This document shows positions 45,561 through 53,865 of a stretch of 64,000 nt of DNA, piece by piece. Both the position numbers and the translations under genes were made by a program. The DNA is from Pseudomonas proteolytica (GTDB lineage: Bacteria; Pseudomonadota; Gammaproteobacteria; Pseudomonadales; Pseudomonadaceae). The DNA lies in assembly GCF_007858275.1 (NCBI RefSeq), contig NZ_VFEV01000016.1:62001-126000 (forward strand), read 5' to 3'. Each line of letters starts with the position of its first letter. The first letter of the stretch is position 1. The notes under the pieces were generated by a model that ran no database searches, was not told where the DNA came from, and was given only the letters and a program-made list of their open reading frames with translations.

Positions 45561-46565
45561 GTGCCCTGGACCCACCTGACCCTTGCCCTCTTGCTTAGCG
45601 CCAGCAGCCTGGCCGTGCACGCCCGCGACTATGCCTACAGCGACGCGCACCTGCATTACGTCGACTTCTTCCAGGAGACGGCAGGCATGGACAAGCTGCT
45701 CAAGGCCATGGCGGCCAATCGCATCGAGCATGTGATGATTTCCGGCGTGCCCGTGGCAAAGAAATGGCATGAAGACGAGCCCAAACGCCCGCGCTATTAC
45801 GCCGGTGATGACGCGGATGCCTATTGGTACAGCGCCACCGATGTGATCGTGGCCGCTGCGGTCAACAAGCTGACCGCCGAACAGCGCCAGCATTTCCATC
45901 CGTTCCTCAGCGGCTTCAACCCTAACGACAAGAACTCCGAGGCCCATATACAGCGCATGCTCGACCTCAATCCAGGGCTGTGGCAGGGCATCGGTGAAGT
46001 CTTCACCCGCCACGATGATCTAACGGCACTGACCTCCGGCGACACGCCACGGGCCAATAACGAGGCCATGACGCGGATTTATCACCTGGCCGCCGAGAAT
46101 GACCTGCCGGTGCTGGTGCATTCCAACATCACCTCCAAGCGCGAGCGCAATCCTCTGTATCTGGCAGAAATCGAAGAGCCGCTGCGCAATCATCCGCACA
46201 CCCGGTTTATCTGGGCCCATGCCGGCACCAGCATGGAGATCCACCGGCACCAGACGCAGCTGGACTTCCTGCTGCCGACCCTGAGCCGGATGCTGGAGGC
46301 CTATCCCAACCTGTACGTCGACCTGTCCTGGAGCGTGCTCAACCCCTATTTGCTGGATGAGGCGGGAAAGCCCCGGCCGGAGTGGCTGGAGCTGGTAGAG
46401 CGGTTCCCGGAGCGCTTTATGCTGGGGTCTGATGTTGTAGGGCGGTTCAACAAGCTGGGTAAGGAAATGCGTAGCTTCAATCCTTTCCTTGATGCCTTGC
46501 CTGAAGACGTTGCGCGAAAAGTTGCGCGGGACAATTTCCTCGCGATTTTGCCCAAGGCGCGCTGA
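45561..46565 (+). CDS. exported amidohydrolase (Amidohydro_2 family)
   Basis: A metal-dependent hydrolase of 334 residues with a signal peptide (PWTHLTLALLLSASSLAVHA), so probably periplasmic. The TIM-barrel metal ligands are in place: HxH in DAHLHY (His30, His32), Glu in GIGEVFTRHD, His in LPVLVHSN, His in FIWAHAG, and Asp in FMLGSDVVG. The family includes decarboxylases and lactonases acting on small cyclic compounds. Export is unusual for it. The start is GTG at 45561, the first codon giving the signal peptide. No pathway genes adjoin. Confidence 0.82.
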   Translation: MPWTHLTLALLLSASSLAVHARDYAYSDAHLHYVDFFQETAGMDKLLKAMAANRIEHVMISGVPVAKKWHEDEPKRPRYYAGDDADAYWYSATDVIVAAAVNKLTAEQRQHFHPFLSGFNPNDKNSEAHIQRMLDLNPGLWQGIGEVFTRHDDLTALTSGDTPRANNEAMTRIYHLAAENDLPVLVHSNITSKRERNPLYLAEIEEPLRNHPHTRFIWAHAGTSMEIHRHQTQLDFLLPTLSRMLEAYPNLYVDLSWSVLNPYLLDEAGKPRPEWLELVERFPERFMLGSDVVGRFNKLGKEMRSFNPFLDALPEDVARKVARDNFLAILPKAR

Positions 46566-46632
46566 TCGGGTTTGTCATCGTCCCGTCATACCGGTGTCAT
46601 AAGCTCCCGCCATCTCACTCAAGGAGCCCACT

Positions 46633-47097
46633 ATGCACCTCACCCGTTTAAGCGCCCTGGCGGCATTGATGATGATCAGCGGCCTGGCCAGTGCCGAAGT
46701 CCGTATCGAAGGCCCGGTGGAATTCGGCGTGTTTGAAGGACCCAAAGCCGAGCTGCAGTCGGGCGAGCGCGTATTGCGGCGCAGCAACGAACAGATCCAG
46801 GCCACCACCGAGGTGCCGGCCAAGCTGGGCACCAAGTTTGGCCTGCGCTACCAGTTGCTGGGCAAGGGCGCCGAAGATACCCCGCTGACCTTGCTCTACT
46901 TCACCCCCGGCATCCGTACGGCCGACGGCCAGCGCCATGACAAATTCGAAGTGACCCAGAAACTGGTGCCCGGTGCGCCTCAGGACGTGATGGCCTATGA
47001 GTTCACCGAAAGCCACGAAGTGGTGCCGGGCGAATGGCGATTCATGGTGTTCCAGGGTGACCGCTTGCTGACCCAGAAGAGCTTTACCGTGCGCTGA
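46633..47097 (+). CDS. exported DUF3859 protein
   Basis: A 154-residue periplasmic protein with signal peptide HLTRLSALAALMMISGLASA. The rest is a single beta-rich domain of the DUF3859 type: VEFGVFEGPKAELQSGERVL, FGLRYQLLGKGAEDTPLTLL, PGEWRFMVFQGDRLLTQKSF. The domain resembles an Ig-like or chaperone-like sandwich. Function is unknown. AAGGAG lies seven bases before the ATG. It stands alone between the amidohydrolase and the chemoreceptor gene. Confidence 0.85.
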   Translation: MHLTRLSALAALMMISGLASAEVRIEGPVEFGVFEGPKAELQSGERVLRRSNEQIQATTEVPAKLGTKFGLRYQLLGKGAEDTPLTLLYFTPGIRTADGQRHDKFEVTQKLVPGAPQDVMAYEFTESHEVVPGEWRFMVFQGDRLLTQKSFTVR

Positions 47098-47236
47098 ATC
47101 GCTACAGTCATGCAGTCGTTGGATAAAGGCGTTTTGATATCGCGTTTTCGTCTTACGCAAAAAGTCGAAGACGCCGATACCTTTCATGAGCAACCCGCTG
47201 CAGGTGGATGCAGCGCTCTTGAAAGGAATCAGCGCA

Positions 47237-48862
47237 ATGAGTATCAGAAGTCTCAATATCGCTCCGCGTGCAGGCCTGGGTTTTGGATTGTTGGCGTTGA
47301 TGGTGTTTGTGCTGGGCGGGTTCGCCTTGATGCAAATGGCCAATATGCGCGAGCAATCGGACCAGGTGGAAACCAACTGGCTGCCCAGCGTGATGGCCGT
47401 CGGCGAAATGAATCAGGACCTGCTGCGGGTGCGGGCCTTGACCTTGCGTCTACTGGTCAACCGCGACCCGCAGGCGGTGGCGCAGAATGAACAGAAAATC
47501 AGCGATATCAAAAAGCAGCTGCACAACGCGCAGTCGCTGTATGACGCGCTGATCGTCCTGCCCCAGGAGCGAGTGCTGTTCGACCGCTTCAAGGTCGAGG
47601 AGCAGCAATACCTGCAACGCCAGGAGCAGGTCATGGCGTTCTCCCGGCAAAATCAGGTGGAGGAGGCGATCAAGGTGGTCAACGGCGAGATGAATCATCT
47701 GGCCGATGCCTTGGCCGGCACCCTCGGCGAACTGGTCACACTCAACAAGGACAGCGCCAACCAGGCGGCAGACTTGGCCCAGCGGGTATTCAGTCAGTCG
47801 CGAATCTGGGTGATCGGCATGATCGCCGTGACCGCGCTGATTACCATCGCCCTGGCCGTTTTGTTGACCCGCAGTATCGTGTTGCCACTGGCGCAGTCGG
47901 TGAGGGTCGCCCAGGGGGTCGCCAGCGGCGACTTGACCGGCGAGATCACCGTCAGCGGCAAGGACGAGCCAGCGCGCCTGCAACAGGCGCTCAAGAGCAT
48001 GCAGGAAAACCTGCGCGAGACGATCCGGCGCATTTCCGACTCTTCCAACCAACTGGCTTCTGCTTCCGAGGAACTCAGTAGTGTCACCGAAGACGCCACC
48101 CGTGGCCTGCACCAGCAAAGCCAGGAAATCGAACAGGCCGCCACGGCGGTCAACCAGATGACCGCAGCGGTGGAGGAGGTGGCCAGTAACGCAGTAGCCA
48201 CCTCACAGGCCTCGCGGGAGTCCGATCGCATTGCCCAGCACGGGCGCGAGCAGGTGCACCAGACGGTGTTGTCGATCGAGTCCCTGGCCGACGACGTGAC
48301 TGCCAATGCCACCCAGGTCGAGGACTTGGCGCAGAAGGTGTACGGCATCAGCAAGGTATTGGATGTGATTCGCTCCATTGCCGAACAGACCAATCTGCTG
48401 GCGCTGAATGCGGCGATCGAGGCGGCGCGGGCGGGCGAGGCCGGACGGGGTTTTGCGGTGGTCGCCGATGAAGTGCGGGCCCTGGCCCATCGCACCCAGC
48501 AATCGACCCGGGAAATCGAGCAGATGATCGGCGGGATTCAGCAGGGCACCGATCAGGCCGTCAGTTCCATGCAACAGAGTAATGGCCGGGCACGTGCGAC
48601 CCTGGACATCGCCAAGTCAGCAGGCACTGCGTTGGAGGAGATTGCCTCGGCGTTCACCCTGATCAACGAGCGCAACCTGGTGATCGCCAGCGCGTCGGAG
48701 CAGCAGGCGGCGGTGGCGCGGGAAGTGGACCGCAACCTGATGAATATCCGCGACCTGGCGATGCAGACATCGGCGGGCGCCAATCAGACCAGTGCGGCGA
48801 GCCATGAGTTGTCGCGGTTGGCGGTGGACCTCAACAGTATGGTGGCGCGGTTTTCGGTGTAG
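47237..48862 (+). CDS. methyl-accepting chemotaxis protein
   Basis: A membrane chemoreceptor of 541 residues. Order: short cytoplasmic start, TM1 at about 12-32, a periplasmic four-helix-bundle sensor (4HB_MCP type, about 33-187), TM2 at about 188-212, HAMP, then the signalling coiled coil. The tip is complete ([40 protein letters not shown]). The sensor has PxxxRNxxL-like features ([19 protein letters not shown]) of amine or organic-acid receptors, but the ligand is not predictable. ATG 47237 is used, with AAAGGA upstream. There is no C-terminal CheR pentapeptide. Confidence 0.93.
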   Translation: MSIRSLNIAPRAGLGFGLLALMVFVLGGFALMQMANMREQSDQVETNWLPSVMAVGEMNQDLLRVRALTLRLLVNRDPQAVAQNEQKISDIKKQLHNAQSLYDALIVLPQERVLFDRFKVEEQQYLQRQEQVMAFSRQNQVEEAIKVVNGEMNHLADALAGTLGELVTLNKDSANQAADLAQRVFSQSRIWVIGMIAVTALITIALAVLLTRSIVLPLAQSVRVAQGVASGDLTGEITVSGKDEPARLQQALKSMQENLRETIRRISDSSNQLASASEELSSVTEDATRGLHQQSQEIEQAATAVNQMTAAVEEVASNAVATSQASRESDRIAQHGREQVHQTVLSIESLADDVTANATQVEDLAQKVYGISKVLDVIRSIAEQTNLLALNAAIEAARAGEAGRGFAVVADEVRALAHRTQQSTREIEQMIGGIQQGTDQAVSSMQQSNGRARATLDIAKSAGTALEEIASAFTLINERNLVIASASEQQAAVAREVDRNLMNIRDLAMQTSAGANQTSAASHELSRLAVDLNSMVARFSV

Positions 48863-48873
48863 GGCTGAAGATC

Positions 48874-48955
48874 GCCATCGCAGGCAAGCCAGCTCCCACA
48901 TTTGACCGCGTTGGAATGCGATCAATGTGGGAGCTGGCTTGCCTGCGATGAAGGC
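48874..48955. repeat. REPIN, GCTGGC sub-type
   Basis: ATCGCAGGCAAGCCAGCTCC (from 48877) and its inverse ending with CCTGCGAT at 48949, the cleanest copy in the window of the GTGGGAGCTGGCTTGC sub-type. Confidence 0.9.
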
Positions 48956-48986
48956 GACACGGTCCAGCATTAACCCCACCCAATAA

Positions 48987-49015
48987 AAAACGCCCCGAAC
49001 CAGTCGGGGCGTTTT
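48987..49015. terminator. bidirectional terminator between MCP and fabB
   Basis: AAAACGCCCCGA / TCGGGGCGTTTT, a 12-bp perfect stem with an ACCAG loop, and T-runs in both directions. Confidence 0.92.
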
Positions 49016-49037
49016 CACATGTACAACCTGCGGGGTA

Positions 49038-50258
49038 TTACTTACCCTGCCAGCGTTTCAGTACCAAGGTGGCATTGGTGCCACCAAAGCCGAAGCTGTT
49101 GCTCATGACCGTGTTGATGGTGGCATCTTCACGGGTCTTGGTCAGGATCGGCATATCAGCAACGGCTGGGTCCAACTCTTCGATGTTGGCCGAGCCCGCC
49201 ATGAAGTTGCCTTCCATCATCAGCAGGCAGTAGATCGCTTCGTGAACGCCAGCGGCGCCCAGGGAGTGACCCGACAGGCTCTTGGTGGAGCTGATAGCCG
49301 GAGCCTTGTCGCCGAAGACCGCACGCACGCCTTCCATTTCCTTGGAGTCGCCCACCGGAGTGGAGGTGCCATGGGTGTTCAGGTAGTCGATGGGTGTATC
49401 GACGGTGGCCATGGCCATCTGCATGCAACGAATGGCACCTTCGCCGCTTGGCGCAACCATGTCGTAGCCGTCGGAAGTGGCGCCGTAGCCGACGATTTCC
49501 GCGTAGATCTTCGCGCCACGGGCCAGGGCGTGTTCCAGCTCCTCGACCACGACCATGCCGCCGCCGCCGGCGATGACGAAACCGTCACGCTTGGCATCGT
49601 AGGCACGGGAGGCTTTTTCCGGGGTTTCGTTGTACTGGGTGGACAGTGCGCCCATGGCGTCGAACAGGAACGACTGGCTCCAATGTTCTTCTTCACCGCC
49701 ACCGGCGAATACGATGTCTTGCTTGCCCAACTGGATCTGCTCGACAGCGGTACCAATGCAGTGGGCACTGGTGGCGCAGGCGGAGGAGATCGAGTAGTTC
49801 ACGCCCTTGATCTGGAATGGAGTGGCCAGGCACGCGGAAACGGTGCTGCCCATGGTCCGCGTGACGCGGTACGGGCCAACGCGCTTGACGCCTTTCTCGC
49901 GCAGGATGTCCAGCGCTTCCATCTGGTTCAAGGTCGACGCGCCGCCGGAGCCAGCGATCAGGCCGGTGCGCACGTTGGATACCTGGTCGTCGCTCAGGCC
50001 GGAGTCGGCGATTGCGTCTTTCATGGCCAGGTAGGCATAAGCTGCGGCGTGGCCAACGAAGCGATAGATCTTGCGATCGATCAGTTCTTCGAGGGGGAGG
50101 TCGATGGAGCCGGAAACCTGGCTACGCAGACCCATTTCGGCATATTCCGGGTTGAAGCGGATGCCAGGGCGACTTGCACGCAGGTTAGCGGAGACGGTCT
50201 CTTTGTCATTGCCCAGGCACGAAACGATGCCCAGACCAGTGATAACGACGCGGCGCAT
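49038..50258 (-). CDS. fabB: 3-oxoacyl-ACP synthase I
   Basis: Elongates acyl-ACP and is essential for unsaturated fatty acid synthesis together with FabA. The 406-residue thiolase-fold enzyme has the nucleophile Cys161 in [14 protein letters not shown] and the two catalytic His in [11 protein letters not shown] and SGHSLGAAG. The C terminus [12 protein letters not shown] is intact. It is co-directional with fabA, 11 bases after its stop, and therefore forms the fabAB operon seen across Pseudomonas. Confidence 0.97.
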   Translation of the reverse strand: MRRVVITGLGIVSCLGNDKETVSANLRASRPGIRFNPEYAEMGLRSQVSGSIDLPLEELIDRKIYRFVGHAAAYAYLAMKDAIADSGLSDDQVSNVRTGLIAGSGGASTLNQMEALDILREKGVKRVGPYRVTRTMGSTVSACLATPFQIKGVNYSISSACATSAHCIGTAVEQIQLGKQDIVFAGGGEEEHWSQSFLFDAMGALSTQYNETPEKASRAYDAKRDGFVIAGGGGMVVVEELEHALARGAKIYAEIVGYGATSDGYDMVAPSGEGAIRCMQMAMATVDTPIDYLNTHGTSTPVGDSKEMEGVRAVFGDKAPAISSTKSLSGHSLGAAGVHEAIYCLLMMEGNFMAGSANIEELDPAVADMPILTKTREDATINTVMSNSFGFGGTNATLVLKRWQGK

Positions 50259-50269
50259 GCGGATAACCC

Positions 50270-50785
50270 TTAAAAGTTGTCAGTGGAAGTAAACACGCCG
50301 ACGCGAAGGCCTTCGGCGGTGTAGATCTCGCGACCGTCGACGCTCACCGAACCATCGGCAATGGCCAGGTTCAGCTTGCCCTTGAGGACGCGCTTGATCT
50401 GAATGTTGTAGGTGACTTTCTTGGCGGTCGGCAGGACCTGGCCAAAGAACTTCACTTCGCCCGAACCCAGGGCGCGACCGCGGCCCGGCAGGCCTTGCCA
50501 GCCAAGGAAGAAGCCGACCAGTTGCCACATGGCATCAAGGCCCAGGCAGCCCGGCATGACCGGATCGCCTTCGAAATGGCAGGCGAAGAACCACAGGTCC
50601 GGGGTGATATCCAGCTCGGCGACCAATTCACCTTTGCCGTACTTGCCACCCTCTTCGCTGATATGGGTGATGCGATCCACCATCAGCATATTCGGGGCGG
50701 GCAGTTGCGCGTTACCTGGGCCGAACAGCTCACCGCGACTGCAGCGCAGCAGGTCTTCCCGGGTAAAGGCGTTTTGTTTGGTCAT
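50270..50785 (-). CDS. fabA: 3-hydroxydecanoyl-ACP dehydratase/isomerase
   Basis: Dehydrates beta-hydroxyacyl-ACP and isomerises trans-2- to cis-3-decenoyl-ACP, the branch point to unsaturated fatty acids. The 171-residue hot-dog protein has His70 ([14 protein letters not shown]) and Asp84 (CLGLDAMWQ), the known catalytic pair at exactly the expected numbers. First gene of fabAB. A FabR/DesT-like palindrome lies 133 bases upstream of the start. Confidence 0.97.
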   Translation of the reverse strand: MTKQNAFTREDLLRCSRGELFGPGNAQLPAPNMLMVDRITHISEEGGKYGKGELVAELDITPDLWFFACHFEGDPVMPGCLGLDAMWQLVGFFLGWQGLPGRGRALGSGEVKFFGQVLPTAKKVTYNIQIKRVLKGKLNLAIADGSVSVDGREIYTAEGLRVGVFTSTDNF

Positions 50786-50917
50786 GCGAGCTCCTCAATA
50801 ATCCCATGCGGCAGGGCCGGGTAAATCTTCCCGACCGACTGAAGCGTGCTTGCCTCACGTCGGCAGCCTACAGGTAGACTATTGCGTTGTAGTGAAAGTC
50901 ACAGCATCAAGGACATG

Positions 50918-50935
50918 AATGTACACTTGTGCACT
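50918..50935. promoter_or_regulatory. candidate FabR/DesT-type operator of fabAB
   Basis: AATGTACACTTGTGCACT is an imperfect 18-base palindrome with the TGTACA-N2-TGTGCA core typical of TetR-family fatty-acid repressors FabR and DesT, which repress fabA/fabB in enterics and P. aeruginosa. The assignment is by resemblance only. Confidence 0.5.
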
Positions 50936-51033
50936 GAAATTTTAAACCGGACTTATTTATAGGCCCGCTTGGGTGCCTAAGACTGCCGCACTTTCGTCTT
51001 TCACGCCAGTCGCAGTTGGCTGATGGTGCCCAT

Positions 51034-52935
51034 CTAATGCACCCAGCGTTGCAGGATTTGCTGCAAATCCGTGCGTTTGAACGGCTTGGCCAGGTAATCG
51101 TTCATTCCTGCGGCCAGGCATGCCTCGCGATCACCCTGTAGCGCGTTGGCCGTCAGGGCAATGATCGGCAGGTCGGCGCAGCCGGGCAACTGGCGGATCT
51201 GGCGTGTCGCTTCATAGCCGTCGATCACCGGCAGCCGGCAGTCCATCAGGATCGCCGTGAAAATCAGGCTTTCGGCGCTGCGAATCGCTTCGGCGCCATC
51301 GGTGGCGATGCTCACCTCGAACCCCAGGCTACGCAGCATGGCTTCGACCACGGTGCGGTTGACCGGATTATCCTCCACCAGCAACACATGGCGGCCTTCA
51401 CCGGCGCTGGCTTTGTGCTGGGTGTCCGGGGCGATCTGCGGCAGGCTCTGCTGGTAGATCGCCAAGGGGATTTCCAGGGTGAACACCGACCCCAGGCCTT
51501 CCTCGCTCTGGGCACGCAAGGTGCCGCCCATGCGCTCGGCCAGGGTGCGGGCAATCGGCAGGCCCAGGCCGGTGCCACCGTAACGCCTGGAGATAGAACT
51601 GTCCGCCTGCTGAAAGGCGTCGAACATCAGTTCCAGGCGCTCGGCCGAGATGCCAATCCCTGTGTCGCGTACCGTGCAGGTAAACCACAGCAGCTCATGG
51701 TCCAGGGTCTGCCAGTTGGGCTCGACGCTGACCGTGCCTTGCTCGGTGAACTTCAGCGCATTGCCGATCAGGTTCACCAGGATCTGGCGGATCCGCGTCG
51801 GGTCGCCCTGTACGCGCAAAGCTTCCATGCCCGGCGGGATCGACAATTCCAGGGCCAGCCCGCGTTGTATGGCGCTGTGCTGGAAGGACTGGGCGCAACT
51901 GTTGATCAGGTCCACCAGGTTGAACGGAATATGCTCAAGCTCCAGGGCTGAGCGTTCGATACGCGAGAAGTCGAGGATATCGTTGATGACTTTGAGCAGG
52001 TGTTCGGTGGACTCCGAAGCCAGTGCGGCGTACTCGGTCTGCTCGTCGGTCATGGACGTGGTTTCGAGCAATTGCAGCATGCCCAGTACACCGTTCATAG
52101 GTGTGCGCAGTTCATGGCTCATCATCGCCAGGAAGTCGGACTTGGCACTGTTGGCGCGCTCGGCCTCTTCCCGTGTCTGGATCAATTGGGCCATGGCCTG
52201 CTGCTGCTCACGGCTGGCGTGGTGCAGGCCTTCGGCGAGGTTGTTGATGTGCCGTGACAGGTCGCCCAGCTCGGAGTCGTCGACAATCGGCAGTGGGGTC
52301 TTGTAGTCCCCCTGCTGGATCGCCTTGACCGCATTGCCCATGGCGCTGATCGGTTGCGACAGGCTGGCGGCCAGGCGCCGTGCCAGCAGGAAGGTAAAGA
52401 GCAGGGCAAACAGTGCGAGGATTGCGGCCTTGAAGAGGATTTCCTGTTGGCGCTGGCTGAAGGCGTCATTGGACATGCCGACGATCACCCGGCCCAGATA
52501 GTCGGCCCGTGGCGCCTTGGGTTGCGCGGTGCTGTCCTGGAAAAAGTCGTTGCCCAGCTGGATATGCTGCAGGCGGATCGGCGCCTGGAAGATCTTTACC
52601 GACAGCGAGCGGTCGTGCTTTTCCGAGGGCTGCTCGACGTACACCAGGATGTTTTCTGCGCTGTCCTGGATTTCCAGGAAGCGCACATGGGGCGTGGCCA
52701 GGGTGGCCCGCAGCAGGCTGTCGAGCACGTCGTTGTTGCCCGAAATCACGCCGTACTCGGTGGCCGGGGCCAGTTGGTTGGCGATCAGTTGGCCGGTGTG
52801 GTCCAGTTCCTGGCGCAGATCCTGGATCCGCACGAAGGTAAAAAAGCTGATTAAAAGCAAGGTCAGCAACAGGGCCGGGCCCAGGGTGATGATCTGAGTA
52901 CGGGTGTTGATATCCCAACGGCGACGCAAGGTCAT
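51034..52935 (-). CDS. hybrid sensor histidine kinase
   Basis: A 633-residue inner-membrane kinase. Order: TM1 (about 14-35), a periplasmic sensor of about 130 residues, TM2 (about 168-186), HAMP, HisKA with His274 in MMSHELRTPMNG, the HATPase with N392, DTGIGIS and GGTGLGL, and a receiver with Asp565 (AILMDCRLP) and Lys617. There is no Hpt domain, so it needs a separate phosphotransferase. Its place beside fabA and gpsA matches P. aeruginosa PA1611, which signals through HptB and interacts with RetS in the Gac/Rsm network; orthology is inferred from context. ATG 52935 overlaps the binding-protein stop by four bases. Confidence 0.9.
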   Translation of the reverse strand: MTLRRRWDINTRTQIITLGPALLLTLLLISFFTFVRIQDLRQELDHTGQLIANQLAPATEYGVISGNNDVLDSLLRATLATPHVRFLEIQDSAENILVYVEQPSEKHDRSLSVKIFQAPIRLQHIQLGNDFFQDSTAQPKAPRADYLGRVIVGMSNDAFSQRQQEILFKAAILALFALLFTFLLARRLAASLSQPISAMGNAVKAIQQGDYKTPLPIVDDSELGDLSRHINNLAEGLHHASREQQQAMAQLIQTREEAERANSAKSDFLAMMSHELRTPMNGVLGMLQLLETTSMTDEQTEYAALASESTEHLLKVINDILDFSRIERSALELEHIPFNLVDLINSCAQSFQHSAIQRGLALELSIPPGMEALRVQGDPTRIRQILVNLIGNALKFTEQGTVSVEPNWQTLDHELLWFTCTVRDTGIGISAERLELMFDAFQQADSSISRRYGGTGLGLPIARTLAERMGGTLRAQSEEGLGSVFTLEIPLAIYQQSLPQIAPDTQHKASAGEGRHVLLVEDNPVNRTVVEAMLRSLGFEVSIATDGAEAIRSAESLIFTAILMDCRLPVIDGYEATRQIRQLPGCADLPIIALTANALQGDREACLAAGMNDYLAKPFKRTDLQQILQRWVH

Positions 52936-53864
52936 GGGTGTTTCTCCCCTTCGGCCAATCGGGTCGCGACGGCGGTTTCGTCCACCTGTTCGATTCCCAG
53001 CGAGCGCGCCACTTGCGGGTTGCCCACGACTTTGAAGTGATCCGGGTACAGCGAGCGCGGCCAACCGGCCTGCGGGCGATCGAGCAGGCGGTCAAGCACA
53101 TTCAGCCAGTCGGCCTGGTCGCTGTAGGTGCTGGCCAGGCTGCCGGCCCGCACGAAGCCGGCGTTGGGCCCGATCAGTGGCAATTGCCTGGCGTAGCTGC
53201 TCAACAGCAGGTTTTTCACGGTTTTGGGGTTGTACAACTGCGGATCATCCAGCCCTAGCAACACATCGCTGTTTTTGAACAGGCTGAGCAGCGGGCGGCT
53301 GTCGTTGATGTTGTCCCAGTGCTGGGCGACGATTTCCAGGCCCAGGGCCGCCGCATGCTGGCGCAGCTCCGGCAGCAGGAATTCGCTATCGCTGCCGTAC
53401 AGCACGCCAATGCGCCGGGCCTGGGGCAGGATATTGGCGATCAGGCGCAACTGCCGGTCCACCGGCGGGTCGCTCCACAACAGGCTGATCTTGGCGGGCA
53501 CATGATTGCCCAGGCGCTCGCGGGCTTGCAGGCGGCTGGTGCGCAGCACCAGCGTCGCCGGGCCCTGGGTGTCCTGCAGGCGCCAGTCGAGGCTGGGCAG
53601 GTCCAGCAGGATCAGGCGGGTGCTGCCCGGCAGTTGGCCGGGGGCGGGCATGTCTGGCAGGGCCTTGAACGTGACGCTGTCGGCAGGACGTTGCTCGCGC
53701 AGGGCCTGGGCGAAGGCCTGTACACCGGGGCCATCCTCGGCGGCGGTCAGCAGGATTTCGGCGCTCCACGCGGGCATGGCCAATGCCAGGCTGGCAAGCA
53801 GCAGGCAGCGGCGCCAGAACCTGGCGCCAAAGAGGGCGCTCATCCTTGACTGGGCAGGGTTCAT
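52932..53864 (-). CDS. periplasmic ABC-type binding protein (orphan)
   Basis: A 310-residue exported protein. The signal peptide includes FWRRCLLLASLALAMPAWSA. The mature part has the two-lobed periplasmic binding fold of the 'uncharacterised ABC transporter, periplasmic component' type (COG2984-like): ISLLWSDPPVDRQLRLIANI, RRIGVLYGSDSEFLLPELR, SDVLLGLDDPQLYN and RQLPLIGPNAGFVRAGSLAS. No permease or ATPase gene is nearby. Instead it lies between a TonB-dependent receptor (1-base gap) and a hybrid kinase (4-base overlap). It may present a ligand to the kinase sensor. This role is inference. Confidence 0.8.
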   Translation of the reverse strand: MNPAQSRMSALFGARFWRRCLLLASLALAMPAWSAEILLTAAEDGPGVQAFAQALREQRPADSVTFKALPDMPAPGQLPGSTRLILLDLPSLDWRLQDTQGPATLVLRTSRLQARERLGNHVPAKISLLWSDPPVDRQLRLIANILPQARRIGVLYGSDSEFLLPELRQHAAALGLEIVAQHWDNINDSRPLLSLFKNSDVLLGLDDPQLYNPKTVKNLLLSSYARQLPLIGPNAGFVRAGSLASTYSDQADWLNVLDRLLDRPQAGWPRSLYPDHFKVVGNPQVARSLGIEQVDETAVATRLAEGEKHP

Positions 53865-53865
53865 G

